Position numbers and translations under genes: made by a program. A stretch of DNA of 64,000 nucleotides from Clostridiales bacterium (lineage in GTDB: Bacteria; Bacillota; Clostridia; Oscillospirales; Oscillospiraceae), in NCBI GenBank assembly GCA_022785125.1, contig JALFRA010000007.1, positions 248,001 through 312,000 of the forward strand, given 5' to 3'. Within the stretch, counting starts at the first letter, position 1. Each line of letters opens with the position of its first letter. Below are positions 53,201 to 61,300 of this stretch, in pieces. The notes under the pieces were generated by a model. That model had not been told where the DNA came from. It ran no database searches and was given only the letters and a program-made list of their open reading frames with translations.

Positions 53201-53554
53201 GCCATCCAGAATGGTCCCCAGCGTTTCACCATCGGCACTCATGCCGTTGGAATACTTGACATTTCGGGTCATGGCTGTCTGGCCGTTGCGGGTGTATTCG
53301 GGAGTGCGGAACACCTCAAAGGATGTGGGCTTGCCGCACTCGCCGCAGTTGAAAGTCTCACGGGTCACGACGGCATTGGCATCCAGTTCGTTGGTGCGGT
53401 TGTTGGCAGTCAGCCAATGCTCTGCGGGATCATGGTATCCGTTCTCCTGGGCGGCAAAGGCTGTGGGCATTAAGGAAAACAGCATGACCACCGTGAGCAG
53501 TGCGGCCAGCAGACGCTTATGGCTGCAGCGCAGATGATTCGTTTTTTCTTTCAA
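50279..53554 (-). CDS. Large SLH-anchored surface protein with CxxC repeats
   Basis: 1091 residues. A signal peptide (to FAA near 35) precedes many about 40-residue repeats, each with a Cys-x-x-Cys pair (for example LCTECGKIEKRDYVDSLGH, EICSRCGQVKVT, YTCSRCGDTYKGDYTDAAGH), so a zinc- or disulfide-rich rod, to about 660. Beta-domains with T/N-rich sequence (about 670-870) and three SLH domains (about 880-1091; FKDIPANAWYSGYVKYLTGYG, FEDVSDGYWAAQYIKDAAIHG) follow. It would be wall-bound and carried by the element, perhaps for mating contact or adhesion. Confidence 0.85.
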   Translation of the reverse strand: MKEKTNHLRCSHKRLLAALLTVVMLFSLMPTAFAAQENGYHDPAEHWLTANNRTNELDANAVVTRETFNCGECGKPTSFEVFRTPEYTRNGQTAMTRNVKYSNGMSADGETLGTILDGTPGVDAYYTGYHWTKAVCENCGSLNTNMGKSDYGYLKNVYWLYDCAAEFMEDLPETVTYEYADSKYHTVITKGGEYCCFCYGTNHETSSRLERHDLETDILPQPANGRFAVVDHCTLCDYQKYEYITAKSVVADYYGVVDGQPHTLTVTDLSEAGVRTQIRYGSSADACTLTSAPNYTEEGQYTVYYEITYTYDGVDMTENGVAYVWLRDTQPSEDGSCGCGCGDPDCGCQDKDCDGNCCSDKGCGENHHFILLDRTPATCLSLGYDRYLCTECGKIEKRDYVDSLGHTWQGVVVRNATCETDGKLLEICSRCGQVKVTATPKSEHDFATYTVAATCTSPGYTVRECKNCGERHIEDITPAPPHNYEAHTIPAACETGGRTIHLCEGCGSSFVTDYTEPLGHSWDEGTLITNATCTGEGVMEYRCVRCGHHRLEGDAANGHVPGDPATCTQPQLCTKCGAVIENALGHDYKGEVTASTCTEMGYTTYTCSRCGDTYKGDYTDAAGHKPGDWIIDKEPTTSSEGSKHKECETCGEKLETESIEKLYDQATTDSKGEAVVGGYLVIVTDTDTTNPVAGATVTLNKDKTLSIRLPNSRLLDYADQTTVTVLLTKDKSAVPGMFIAVTDKNANYCADTTDKAGQITIPGTTGKTNSDGSATVGWEDADGDRWTLTVKVEDYETGRPIKDADITIGKTGNITVKLPDGTDMDENNRITVTVTDNRKKPQEDVTVIVKGDLNQTAQGKTDEDGKLTVPEVAETERHGVYIYGYTDGTFGPARDMSRAEASAIFARLLAEKNGDAITTAAKTNFKDIPANAWYSGYVKYLTGYGIAVGYSDKTYRPNDPITRAEFTAMAVRFFDAYGDGNTEIMEQYQDFEDVSDGYWAAQYIKDAAIHGWIVGYGDGTFKGDDTINRAEVVTIVNRLLGREADADYIADNLRKLNTFSDMSKRHWAYYAVMEAANAHTATLGESEIWSK

Positions 53555-53867
53555 TTCGGTTGATCCTCCTTATAGATTCTGATTTTGTTTCACGCAGAAT
53601 ATAAATCCGTTTCTTTACTATCGCCCCCTTGTATTATAGAGTAGTAGTTATTAGAGCCCCTCTCCAAGGGCTGTGCTACACTGTAAGGGATGCTGTGGAT
53701 TGGTGATCGCCTCCTACCACAAGATGGTTCTGGAAAGGTTCCAACCACAGCCCTTTGCAGTTTTGTTAATCAGTTAAATACCGCCAGACGGTTTATGTGG
53801 AACAAGGCTACAAAAGCAAAGTGTTCTGTGGAACAGCATCACAAATTTACCGTTGGAGGTACTGGTT
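53555..53867. other. Intergenic stretch between the surface gene and the IS110 transposase
   Basis: 313 nt. The SLH gene's ribosome site (AAGGAGGATC) and a TATAAT-like -10 (about 53632-53637, minus strand) are near its left side. The right side contains the start region of the IS110 element (GAGCCCCTCTCCAAGGGC hairpin), whose exact end I cannot fix. No gene seen. Confidence 0.6.
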
Positions 53868-55046
53868 ATGGTCGTTTCCGTTGGTATCGATGTGGCAAAG
53901 GACAAGCACGACTGCTTTATTCAGAATTCTGAGGGCGAAGTCCTGGCGGATGTGTTCACCATCTCTAACAATATGGATGGCTTTCATACGCTGTTGGAGA
54001 AGATTCAGGCCTGTATCGCACCTCAGGACAAAATAAGAGTAGGGCTTGAGGCAACCGGACATTACAGCTACAATCTGCTGGGGTTTCTTTTGGACAATGG
54101 TCTGGCCACCTATGTCTTGAATCCCTTACGCACAAACCTCTACCGGAAAAGTCTCAGCCTCAGAAAGACCAAAACCGACCGTGTGGATGCACGAACAATT
54201 GCGGCTATGCTGTTATCCGATGCAGGCCTCAAACCCTACACGAATACAGCATACCACAACGAAGAACTAAAGTCACTCACCAGATATCGTTTTGACAAAG
54301 TAAAAGAGCGCGCCAAGCTGAAAAGCTCGGTTTCCAGACTGGTCTGCATCCTGTTTCCTGAGTTGGAGAAACTGGTTCCAACGCTCCACATGGCCTCTGT
54401 CTATGCCCTGCTGGAGGAGTTTCCGGGAGCCAAACAGGTTGCCCGAGCACACCTGACAAGCCTCAAATCTCTTTTGGAGAAGGCCTCTAAGGGCCGTTAC
54501 AAGCGAGATATGGCATTGTCAATTCGGGATGCTGCACGAATGTCCATTGGTTCCAGAATGCCTGCCAAATCTCTGGAATTGCAGCATACCATCCGGCTTA
54601 TTCGGGAACTGGATGCTGAAATCCATGAAATTGAAGCTGAGATTGAGACCATGATGGACGAGATCCGGTCTCCCATCATGACCATCCCCGGCATTGGCTA
54701 CCGCATGGGCGCCATGATCCTGGCTGAAGCGGGGGATCTGTCACGCTTTGACTCTCCGGACAAGCTACTGGCTTATGCTGGTATGTCACCGTCTACTTAC
54801 CAGTCCGGACAATTGAATAACTGTTACCCGCACATGGAGAAACGGGGCTCCAGATATCTGCGTTACGCACTTTTCAACGCCACCAAGTATGTCTGCCTTT
54901 GGGACCCAACCTTTTCCGCTTATCTCGCAAAGAAACGGGCAGAGGGCAAGCACTACAATGTGGCCATCTCCCACGCAGCCAAGAAGTTGGTGCGGCTTAT
55001 CTTCGCCATGGAGAAATCCAGGCAGCCCTATCGCTCAGCGGCTTGA
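53868..55046 (+). CDS. IS110-family transposase
   Basis: 392 residues. The N-terminal DEDD RuvC-like domain (VVSVGIDVAKDKHDCFIQ; VGLEATGHYSYNLL; KTKTDRVDARTIAAML) and the C-terminal Transposase_20 domain with MTIPGIGYRMGAMILAEAGD and a Ser (SPSTYQSGQ) are complete. IS110 elements insert without terminal inverted repeats and use a guide RNA from the non-coding end, so 53640-53860 could include it. The start at 53868 has TTGGAGG upstream; a TTG at 53853 is the alternative. It is the only plus-strand gene between minus-strand genes. Confidence 0.94.
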   Translation: MVVSVGIDVAKDKHDCFIQNSEGEVLADVFTISNNMDGFHTLLEKIQACIAPQDKIRVGLEATGHYSYNLLGFLLDNGLATYVLNPLRTNLYRKSLSLRKTKTDRVDARTIAAMLLSDAGLKPYTNTAYHNEELKSLTRYRFDKVKERAKLKSSVSRLVCILFPELEKLVPTLHMASVYALLEEFPGAKQVARAHLTSLKSLLEKASKGRYKRDMALSIRDAARMSIGSRMPAKSLELQHTIRLIRELDAEIHEIEAEIETMMDEIRSPIMTIPGIGYRMGAMILAEAGDLSRFDSPDKLLAYAGMSPSTYQSGQLNNCYPHMEKRGSRYLRYALFNATKYVCLWDPTFSAYLAKKRAEGKHYNVAISHAAKKLVRLIFAMEKSRQPYRSAA

Positions 55047-55141
55047 GCCATCTATTTGAATAGACAGCGGGGGTCTGATAAGACCTCAGCTTTGCTATAC
55101 CCTTTTTTGAACCATCTGCCTGTGAGCACTTCCACTCATTT

Positions 55142-56053
55142 TCAGGGTTGACTTTTAATAGTTAATCTTTCCGGATTTCGTGTTCTCTTTTGCAGATATT
55201 CATTCCAGTCCTTACTTTGGGGCGGAAGCTGCCGGGATACGGTGAAGCCCTTGGCCGAATAGGTTTCCTGCATTTGTTTTGCAGCCGCCTGACCCCAGCG
55301 GTCATTGTCCAGACACAGTTCGATATGCCGGAGCCGGGGATGATCCCGCAGATATGTTGCCAGCGCACCGTCATGGAGACAGCAAAGCGCCACCGCGTTT
55401 CCACGCAGATTGCGGTGCAGTGTGCAGTAGCTCATCAGGTCAATGGGGGCTTCAAATACGAACACCGTATCGCTGTCGGAAGAGTATGGCAGGCGGAACC
55501 CGATGGACTTGTCGCTGCCGGGGACGTCACCCTTGAAGCTGCCGCCCTGGTCATAGGTCCCGCGCTGGTTGGCGAAGACGGCTTTGCCGGTTTCGTCATA
55601 GCCCACGAACACGCAGTTGTGGTGCTGAGCATCCTCATACAGCAGACCACTGGCGATGAATGACCGAATGACCTGGGATGCAATGCCGCGCTTACGCAGG
55701 TAGGCAAAGACGCGGCGTTGATCCCCATGGGCCTCTGGCAGTTTGAAGGGCTTGGGCAGTTCTTCGCTGACGGTGGAGAGCCGGTGCTCCGGCTGCGTTG
55801 CGGGAGCGTCCCGTATGCGGCCATGGAAGCCCAGCAGATACTCAACCGCCTCCGGGAAACTCTTTCCACAGAAATGCTGAAGGAAAGTAATGGCGTCCCC
55901 GCCGACCTTCTCGGAATAGCGGTACCAGGTGCGGCGGTTTTTAATGCGCAGGCTGTCCATCTCTTTGGTAGTGTGATAGCGCCCGATCCGTATCACCTGG
56001 TAGCCAAGGGCTGACAGCAGGTCCGGCAGGTCTGTGCCGCGGGCGATCTCCAT
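55142..56053 (-). CDS. DUF3991 and TOPRIM-domain (primase-like) protein
   Basis: 303 residues from the first ATG. DUF3991 region (DLLSALGYQVIRIGRYHTTKE, RRTWYRYSEKVGGDAITF) then a TOPRIM domain (VFVFEAPIDLMSYCTLH, acidic EAPID and LCLDNDRWGQAA). A likely relative of mobile-element primases. The frame is open upstream to 56101 and encodes the family N-terminus (RAEPAGNRFSEQE) without an ATG; an ATC at 56095 is 7 nt from GAGGTG, so the natural start may be non-canonical or lost. Confidence 0.85.
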   Translation of the reverse strand: MEIARGTDLPDLLSALGYQVIRIGRYHTTKEMDSLRIKNRRTWYRYSEKVGGDAITFLQHFCGKSFPEAVEYLLGFHGRIRDAPATQPEHRLSTVSEELPKPFKLPEAHGDQRRVFAYLRKRGIASQVIRSFIASGLLYEDAQHHNCVFVGYDETGKAVFANQRGTYDQGGSFKGDVPGSDKSIGFRLPYSSDSDTVFVFEAPIDLMSYCTLHRNLRGNAVALCCLHDGALATYLRDHPRLRHIELCLDNDRWGQAAAKQMQETYSAKGFTVSRQLPPQSKDWNEYLQKRTRNPERLTIKSQP

Positions 56054-56182
56054 TTCCTGTTCGGAGAAACGGTTTCCGGCGGGTTCTGCTCGGATGATTA
56101 CTCACCTCGATTCTCAAAGGGAAAGACTTGCCCGCGGCATCCGCTCAAGGATGCCGCGGGCAACAGGTGTGATATGGATTTG

Positions 56183-56563
56183 TTATGCGGGTTCGGATTC
56201 TGCAGAGTCAGCCTCGGTGGAAGTGTCCTCTGCCGTTTCTGCAGCTTCCTCTGCCTGCAGTTCTGACTGCTGCAGAGCTTCTTCGATGAGCCCTAGGACG
56301 AAGTCCCGCTGGGTCAGCTTTTTGCCGGTGCGGGCGCTCTCGCGGGCCAGGTGCGCTTTGATGCGCTGGAAAAGTTCCTTGTCAATTTGGAATGCCAGTG
56401 TTCTCGTCTGTGCCATGGTTTTGTTCCCTCCGTTGTTGTAATACGCTGTGAGCAGCTCTGTCATGTATTCGCCCAGCGATTGGTTTGCCGCAATACGTTC
56501 TGCCGTCACCCTGGCATGCAGGGATTCCGGGATAGGCGCTGTCAGGCTTTTTGTCCGTTCCAT
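56183..56563 (-). CDS. Tandem ribbon-helix-helix DNA-binding protein
   Basis: 126 residues. Two RHH-like units: SLTAPIPESLHARVTAERIA...LGEYMTELL (about 5-40) and TLAFQIDKELFQRIKAHLAR...TQRDFVLGLIEEAL (about 52-100), then an acidic tail. Likely a transcription or relaxosome regulator. AAAGGAGGAAA precedes the ATG at 56563; an ATG at 56596 lacks a site. Confidence 0.75.
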   Translation of the reverse strand: MERTKSLTAPIPESLHARVTAERIAANQSLGEYMTELLTAYYNNGGNKTMAQTRTLAFQIDKELFQRIKAHLARESARTGKKLTQRDFVLGLIEEALQQSELQAEEAAETAEDTSTEADSAESEPA

Positions 56564-56674
56564 CTGTGTTTCCTCCTTTTCCGGCTTGCAACGCAAGTAT
56601 AGCCGGAAAGCCGGGTCAAAGCTATTACCAATACCACCAAGGAATCATGGACAAAGCAAGCAAATGCAATAGTT

Positions 56675-58624
56675 TTAGAGGTTTTCATGTGAAGTGCCGC
56701 CGAAGTAGGCGGTATCCTTTTTGGCACGATAGAATCTGGCGGTTTCCCGCAGGCTGGAAGTCACCGGCATGTCCGGCAGCGCCTCCCGCATGGCTTCAAA
56801 ATACCGATGGCCACGGGCGGAACGGGAGTCCAGCACCGCCACGACACAGGTGTCACTCTCTGTGCGGATGGCCCTGCCAAAGCCCTGCTTCAGCTTGATC
56901 TGCATCTCCGGAACGACCACTGCCTGGATGAAGGCACGGAGGGTGGGATAGTTTTCCCGCTCTTTTTCTTTTACAGCGTCCGGGTATGCAAACGGCAGCC
57001 TGGGGATGATAAGCATGGACACGCAGTCGCCGGGGAAGTCCATTCCCTCCCACGCCGCGCCCGTGGCCAAGAGAATGCTGCCGGGAGCGGCACGGAATTC
57101 CGTCAGGATTTGGGACGGGTTGCGGCCCATGGTGAACACGGGATGCGGCAGCTCCATTTCCCGCAGGCGCTCCTTCACAGCGGACATGGCGATATATGAG
57201 GTGAACAGCACCAGTGTATGTCCGTGGGAGGCTTTTACAAGGTCGCTGATCTGCACCGTCAGTTCGTCGTAGTAGTCCACCACGTTGTTCTCACCAAACT
57301 TCGGCGGAGCGGGCGGCAGGTACAAAAGACAGTTTTCCCGGTAATCAAAGGGGGACGGGGACACCGATTCCACCACGCGGTGGTTTGCAGACAGCCCGGT
57401 GGCGGAACGAAAACGCCCGAAATCCTGCCCGACAGACAGTGTCCCGGAGGTCAGGATCATGGGCTGCTCCACACACCACAGCGTTTGCCGGAGCTGCGTG
57501 GTCAGGTCGGAAACCGTTCCGCACAGCATGGAACCGCCCTTTTCCCGGTCTGTGGCATAGAAGATCATGTCCTGGTTTCCCGCACAAAAGAGAGAAACGG
57601 CGGCGGAGACCGTCATCAGGTAGCGCCATGTTTCCCATGTCAGGAGCCGGTTCAGCTGCTGGTGGATCACCGTCAGGATATGGTGGGGGGATTCCAGCAG
57701 TGTCCGGTACGCTTCAAAATCTTCTCCTTCTTCCACGGGGGTGGACAATTTGTCCAGCAGGGGCTGGACGGAGTCTGTCAGGAGTTCCGCGGCCAGAACG
57801 AAGCGCTCGGTCCGAAGCCGGCGGACCAGGTCGGTGAGATCGTCTGCCGCCAGCGTCACGCCGAACATCTGCCGGGCTGTTTCCGGCAGCTTGTGGGCTT
57901 CATCGATGATGTACACGGCGCTGTCTCGCAGGATAGGCCGCTTCTGCTGGCTGCGATGGATCATATCCGCCAGCAGCAGGTTGTGGTTGCAGATCTGGAT
58001 CGTGTACTGCCCGTTCCGGCATTCCTCCAGAAAGCGGCGGTACCGGCAGTCCTCCTTCCCGCAGGCACAGTGCTGGGGAACGCAAACACGCTCCCGGTCA
58101 TAACCGCTCATCCCGGACAGCTTGTCCAGATCCAGGACCTGCTTGGCGGAGAGAAGGGCATGCCTCGCTTTGGGATTCTTGTTGCTCAGCGTCACTTGAC
58201 GGATACGTCGGTCCAGCCGCATGTCGCAGGCATAGTGGGATTTTCCTTTGCGGATGACCGCCTGAATTGGGCGGTCGATTAGTCCATGGGTCAGCAGCAC
58301 GGAAGACAGAAACGGCAGGTACTCGTTCTGGATCGCATTCTGCAATGCGATGCTGGAGGTGGATATCAGGACAGGGCGGTGGGTATCTCCCTCCGCAGCC
58401 CGGTACTTCTCCAGCATAATACCGGCGACCAGGTAGGAAAAGGTCTTACCGATGCCGGTTCCTGCGTCGCACAGGGCAATGCTGCCGTCCAGCATGGCGT
58501 CCAGCATACTGTGGCACAGCCGGATCTGCTCCGGACGCTGTGCCATGCCGTTTTGAGGAAGCAATTCCCGGAAAATACACTCGATCTCATCATGGGCTTG
58601 CTGTTTGGTAAATAAGACGTTCAT
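56675..58624 (-). CDS. DinG/XPD-like ATP-dependent helicase
   Basis: 649 residues. Walker A in DAGTGIGKTFSYLVAG, a Cys cluster (CVPQHCACGKEDC, about 190-205) that could hold Fe-S, the DEAH box in VYIIDEAHKLPE, and C-terminal motifs (LLATGAAWEGMDFPGD; QGFGRAIR) identify a DinG-type superfamily 2 helicase. It may resolve D- or R-loops during transfer or establishment. The start at 58624 (MNVLFTKQ) has GAGGA upstream; TTG at 58633 is possible. Confidence 0.9.
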   Translation of the reverse strand: MNVLFTKQQAHDEIECIFRELLPQNGMAQRPEQIRLCHSMLDAMLDGSIALCDAGTGIGKTFSYLVAGIMLEKYRAAEGDTHRPVLISTSSIALQNAIQNEYLPFLSSVLLTHGLIDRPIQAVIRKGKSHYACDMRLDRRIRQVTLSNKNPKARHALLSAKQVLDLDKLSGMSGYDRERVCVPQHCACGKEDCRYRRFLEECRNGQYTIQICNHNLLLADMIHRSQQKRPILRDSAVYIIDEAHKLPETARQMFGVTLAADDLTDLVRRLRTERFVLAAELLTDSVQPLLDKLSTPVEEGEDFEAYRTLLESPHHILTVIHQQLNRLLTWETWRYLMTVSAAVSLFCAGNQDMIFYATDREKGGSMLCGTVSDLTTQLRQTLWCVEQPMILTSGTLSVGQDFGRFRSATGLSANHRVVESVSPSPFDYRENCLLYLPPAPPKFGENNVVDYYDELTVQISDLVKASHGHTLVLFTSYIAMSAVKERLREMELPHPVFTMGRNPSQILTEFRAAPGSILLATGAAWEGMDFPGDCVSMLIIPRLPFAYPDAVKEKERENYPTLRAFIQAVVVPEMQIKLKQGFGRAIRTESDTCVVAVLDSRSARGHRYFEAMREALPDMPVTSSLRETARFYRAKKDTAYFGGTSHENL

Positions 58625-59035
58625 ATTGATCAAATCCTCGTATATTTCTTTTTCGTCAGTTTCTCATCGCATTTGCAGCTCGCCCCCCGATGAGTCGGGA
58701 ACAATACGGACAGGTTTCCGGCAGAAACCTCACGGGCATGTTTTCGGGATCTCTACTGCTTTCAATCCCGAAGCAGCACCGCCTGTCTTACGCGCAGGCC
58801 AAAGCATGGTGTGTCATTATGGGAACAGCCCTCACGCACATTCGGCCTGCCAAAGCCAGACACAGGCTGAATCGCTCTCCGCCGACAAAAACTCTGCCGT
58901 CGGGTCGTGGCGCGCACTGTGGGGTGAGGAACGGTTCGGTGTGATCCGTATTGCTGGTATGAAATTCTCAAGGAACAGCGGAGGGGTGATTTTCCCCTTC
59001 GCTGTCCTCCCGAAAAAGTGGTGGGGTGAATACCC
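58625..59035. other. 411-nt stretch without a convincing gene
   Basis: An 84-codon plus-strand frame (58690-58944) has no ribosome site or family match. The right end holds the inverted repeat at 59006-59037. No other feature seen. Confidence 0.5.
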
Positions 59036-59037
59036 TT
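59006..59037 (-). repeat. Module-flanking repeat, left copy
   Basis: The minus strand reads AAGGGTATTCACCCC..., then CTTTTTCGGGAGG. The same blocks (AGGGTATTCACCC, TTTTT, CGGGAGG) occur on the plus strand at 61144-61175, so the sigma-like to XRE block is bracketed by an inverted pair. It overlaps the sigma-like gene stop. Confidence 0.55.
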
Positions 59038-59530
59038 AATCCGAAAATTTTTCAAAAAACTTTTTCATGTCCCGCAGAATGCGATCCCGGCGCTTGATCA
59101 CGGCATGCTGGGTGACGCCGATGCGCCCGGCATACGCTCTGGTGGACACATGGTCATAGAACAGGGCGGTGATGAGCTGCCGGTCCTCGTCTTTCAGAGA
59201 AATGAGCGCGCCCAGCAGCATGTCTGCCATCTTTTCTGTTTCCTCGGCATCCTCGGTTTTCAGAAAGCTGTCCTCGGCGCTGGGGGTGGCGTCCGCACCC
59301 ACATAGTCGAGTTGAACGCCGTCCTCCTTCATCTGATCCAGGGAGAGAAGTTTTCCGGTGGGAGCGTCCTCCATCAGATAACGCTCCCGTCTGTCCATTT
59401 GGGAGTAGTCCAGATACACTTCCTCTGTGACCTCCACGTCCACACCGTCCACGGTGATGATATTGGCGATGACCTCGCCGTTTTCGTTTTTGATCCGTCT
59501 GTAATTGCGGCTTTCCTGCCATTTTTCCAT
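59036..59530 (-). CDS. Sigma-70-like (region 4) protein
   Basis: 164 residues. The C-terminal part (MLLGALISLKDEDRQLITALFYDHVSTRAYAGRIGVTQHAVIKRRDRIL) is a sigma region-4-like helix-turn-helix; the N-terminal part is acidic and lacks a clear region 2. Found in many related elements, possibly to switch on transfer genes. Its stop lies within an inverted repeat. Confidence 0.75.
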   Translation of the reverse strand: MEKWQESRNYRRIKNENGEVIANIITVDGVDVEVTEEVYLDYSQMDRRERYLMEDAPTGKLLSLDQMKEDGVQLDYVGADATPSAEDSFLKTEDAEETEKMADMLLGALISLKDEDRQLITALFYDHVSTRAYAGRIGVTQHAVIKRRDRILRDMKKFFEKFSD

Positions 59531-59656
59531 GCTGTGATCTCCAATCTCAGATTTTTGTGGGGGAATCTGAGGTCGGGATCACGGGTATTTCGCTATGTAG
59601 GGCTGCCAGGTATCGCGCATTCTTTGCCTTTCCGCCCTTTAGCCGCAGAAAGGCAC

Positions 59657-59702
59657 AAAAAAAGAGCCCTACAGTGCAGCTAAAAAGCTACCTGTAAGGC
59701 TC
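59657..59702 (-). terminator. Intrinsic terminator after the zinc-ribbon gene
   Basis: 11-bp stem GAGCCTTACAG / CTGTAGGGCTC (one G-U) on the minus strand with a 17-nt loop and seven T. It separates the zinc-ribbon gene from the sigma-like gene. Confidence 0.85.
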
Positions 59703-59765
59703 CGAACGCGATGCTCCCGCAGCTACGGCGGGCGGTTGGTGCGCTTGACGAGGTGATCTGTCAAT

Positions 59766-59966
59766 TTATCTGGATTCACTTGTCTGGAATGCGATGCCGA
59801 TCTGCATTCCGCATTTGGGGCATTTGGAGAAAAGCTCCGCTTTCTCGGCCTGGTCCGGTCCGTAGAGCTGGAGGCGGGATGTATCTGTGCCGTCCGCGGC
59901 GTCGATCACCCGTCCTTTTCCGCATACGGGACAATGGATCGCGTGTGTCTTTCGTTTCATTCTCAT
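59766..59966 (-). CDS. Small zinc-ribbon protein
   Basis: 66 residues with two Cys pairs: CPVCGKGRV near the start and CPKCGMQIGI near the end, a classic zinc ribbon. AAAGGAGCG precedes the ATG. Common accessory in conjugative elements; function unknown. The gene is followed by a terminator. Confidence 0.75.
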   Translation of the reverse strand: MRMKRKTHAIHCPVCGKGRVIDAADGTDTSRLQLYGPDQAEKAELFSKCPKCGMQIGIAFQTSESR

Positions 59967-60023
59967 AGCGCTCCTTTCCGTGGCAGGGTGTTCTCTTTTT
60001 AGTGAACACTATGGCAAAATTTT

Positions 60024-60626
60024 TTAGATGAGGTGATGGTTCTGGAGACGGATACGCATAGCCTGACGGGAGACCTGGAAAACCTCGGCCATATCCCGGA
60101 CAAGGGCCTGGTCATCCCGACCGCTGCGGAGCTGGTAGAAGCAGCGCTTGACCATGGCAATGGGCATCAGGAGAGCGGAGCCCAGCATGTTGGCCTGGAT
60201 CTCCATGTCAGTTTCCCGAATGGCAGGCCGAAGTGCGGCACTCTCGCCGGTGCCGGTATACAGTCCCTTATGTAAGATCCAGTGGGCAAGCTCATGGGCT
60301 TCGGTAAAACGCAGGCGGCCGGTGCTGGCTTCTTCCTCACACAGTGACGCGTCGATGAGGATGGTGCCGGCTTTCACTGGGAAAAGGGTATACTCCATCC
60401 GTTCCATATCGTAGACGGCCTCCAGGCCGGTGTCAAAAATGGTCTGGCCGAGGATACGGCCATTTTTCCGAATGTACTGAAACTCCATGATCAGCCCATG
60501 CCATTCGATGATGTTTTCTATGGGGATCGCGCAGGGCTTACCTGTATACAGCCGGTCATCGAACGCATTCTGTACACGGCGGGCGATATTCTCCATAGTC
60601 TGTTCGCTGTAGTAGGTTTTCGGCAT
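60024..60626 (-). CDS. ImmA/IrrE-family metallopeptidase
   Basis: 200 residues. The zinc site HELAHWILH (about 112-120) with a downstream acidic residue in ETDMEIQANMLGSALLMP identifies the family. In ICEBs1, ImmA cleaves the ImmR repressor to trigger excision. It is 16 nt downstream of the XRE regulator gene on the same strand, matching the immR-immA layout. Confidence 0.92.
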   Translation of the reverse strand: MPKTYYSEQTMENIARRVQNAFDDRLYTGKPCAIPIENIIEWHGLIMEFQYIRKNGRILGQTIFDTGLEAVYDMERMEYTLFPVKAGTILIDASLCEEEASTGRLRFTEAHELAHWILHKGLYTGTGESAALRPAIRETDMEIQANMLGSALLMPIAMVKRCFYQLRSGRDDQALVRDMAEVFQVSRQAMRIRLQNHHLI

Positions 60627-60642
60627 TGGCTGGCCTCCGAAT

Positions 60643-61011
60643 TTATTTCCCGCGGCGGGTGATGCGGTCTATGAATTCCTGCCACTCTGCGTCAGTGGCG
60701 TCTACTTCTTTTGCTGTGCGCAAGGCTACTCGGACGATGTCTCTTTCCATGATGTATTCCGGAAGATCTGCGGATACCTGGCGGTTTTTGGACTTAGCTG
60801 CCAGATCCAGAAGCTGTTCCGCTTCATACTGTCCCAGGCCAAGGATCTCAACCAGCTTGTCCAGCTTTTCCTGCGTGGGAGCCGGTTTCCGGTCCGTTTC
60901 GATGTTGCTCATATAGACCGGGGAAATCTCCAGCTTTGCCGCCAGATTGCGCAGAGACAGGCCGCGGGACATACGATGCTCCCGCACGAAACTGCCGAAT
61001 GTCTGCTCCAT
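60643..61011 (-). CDS. XRE-family regulator (ImmR-like)
   Basis: 122 residues. HTH from MSRGLSLRNLAAKLEISPVYMSNIE (about 14-38), then an oligomerisation region. Paired with the ImmA gene and divergent to tnpW-tnpX, so it is the likely repressor of excision, acting at the palindrome 61223-61254. Confidence 0.9.
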   Translation of the reverse strand: MEQTFGSFVREHRMSRGLSLRNLAAKLEISPVYMSNIETDRKPAPTQEKLDKLVEILGLGQYEAEQLLDLAAKSKNRQVSADLPEYIMERDIVRVALRTAKEVDATDAEWQEFIDRITRRGK

Positions 61012-61143
61012 AGTGGCGCGCCTCCAATTCTGTTCTCTTTTTGGTGAACGGTTTGCTTACAGTATACATGGAGATGCCGCTTTTGGCAATGGCTCTGAAA
61101 CAAGGTGTTCCCAAATGAGGACACCTCAAAGTTTTTTTGCTGC

Positions 61144-61175
61144 GAGGGTATTCACCCAGCTATTTTTCCGGGAGG
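61144..61175 (+). repeat. Module-flanking repeat, right copy
   Basis: GAGGGTATTCACCC, TATTTTTCC, GGGAGG. Inverted partner of 59006-59037. Confidence 0.55.
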
Positions 61176-61222
61176 GGTGTGAGGGAACCTTATGATGGTT
61201 GTATTATTATATCTTGGGCTTT

Positions 61223-61259
61223 AATCGGGTTTGACAATATTACCAAACCCGATTCTGTT
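61223..61259 (+). promoter_or_regulatory. Palindromic operator overlapping a promoter of tnpW-tnpX
   Basis: 11-bp arms AATCGGGTTTG / CAAACCCGATT (61223-61233 and 61244-61254) around AATATT. A consensus TTGACA (61231-61236) sits in it, 17 nt before a weak -10 (TCTGTT, 61254-61259). A bound repressor would block this promoter. Confidence 0.62.
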
Positions 61260-61300
61260 TACATCCACGTTCTCTCCAAAAACTATAAAGGAGGAGCAAT

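Noticed and set aside
50318-53473. A 1051-codon plus-strand open frame opposite the element's SLH gene
   Set aside because: Antisense shadow: low-complexity Gly/Ala/Val/Ile sequence and no ribosome site, whereas the minus frame has a signal peptide and SLH domains.
58690-58944. An 84-codon plus-strand gene in the gap after the helicase
   Set aside because: No ribosome site, no recognisable family, mixed composition; treated as intergenic.
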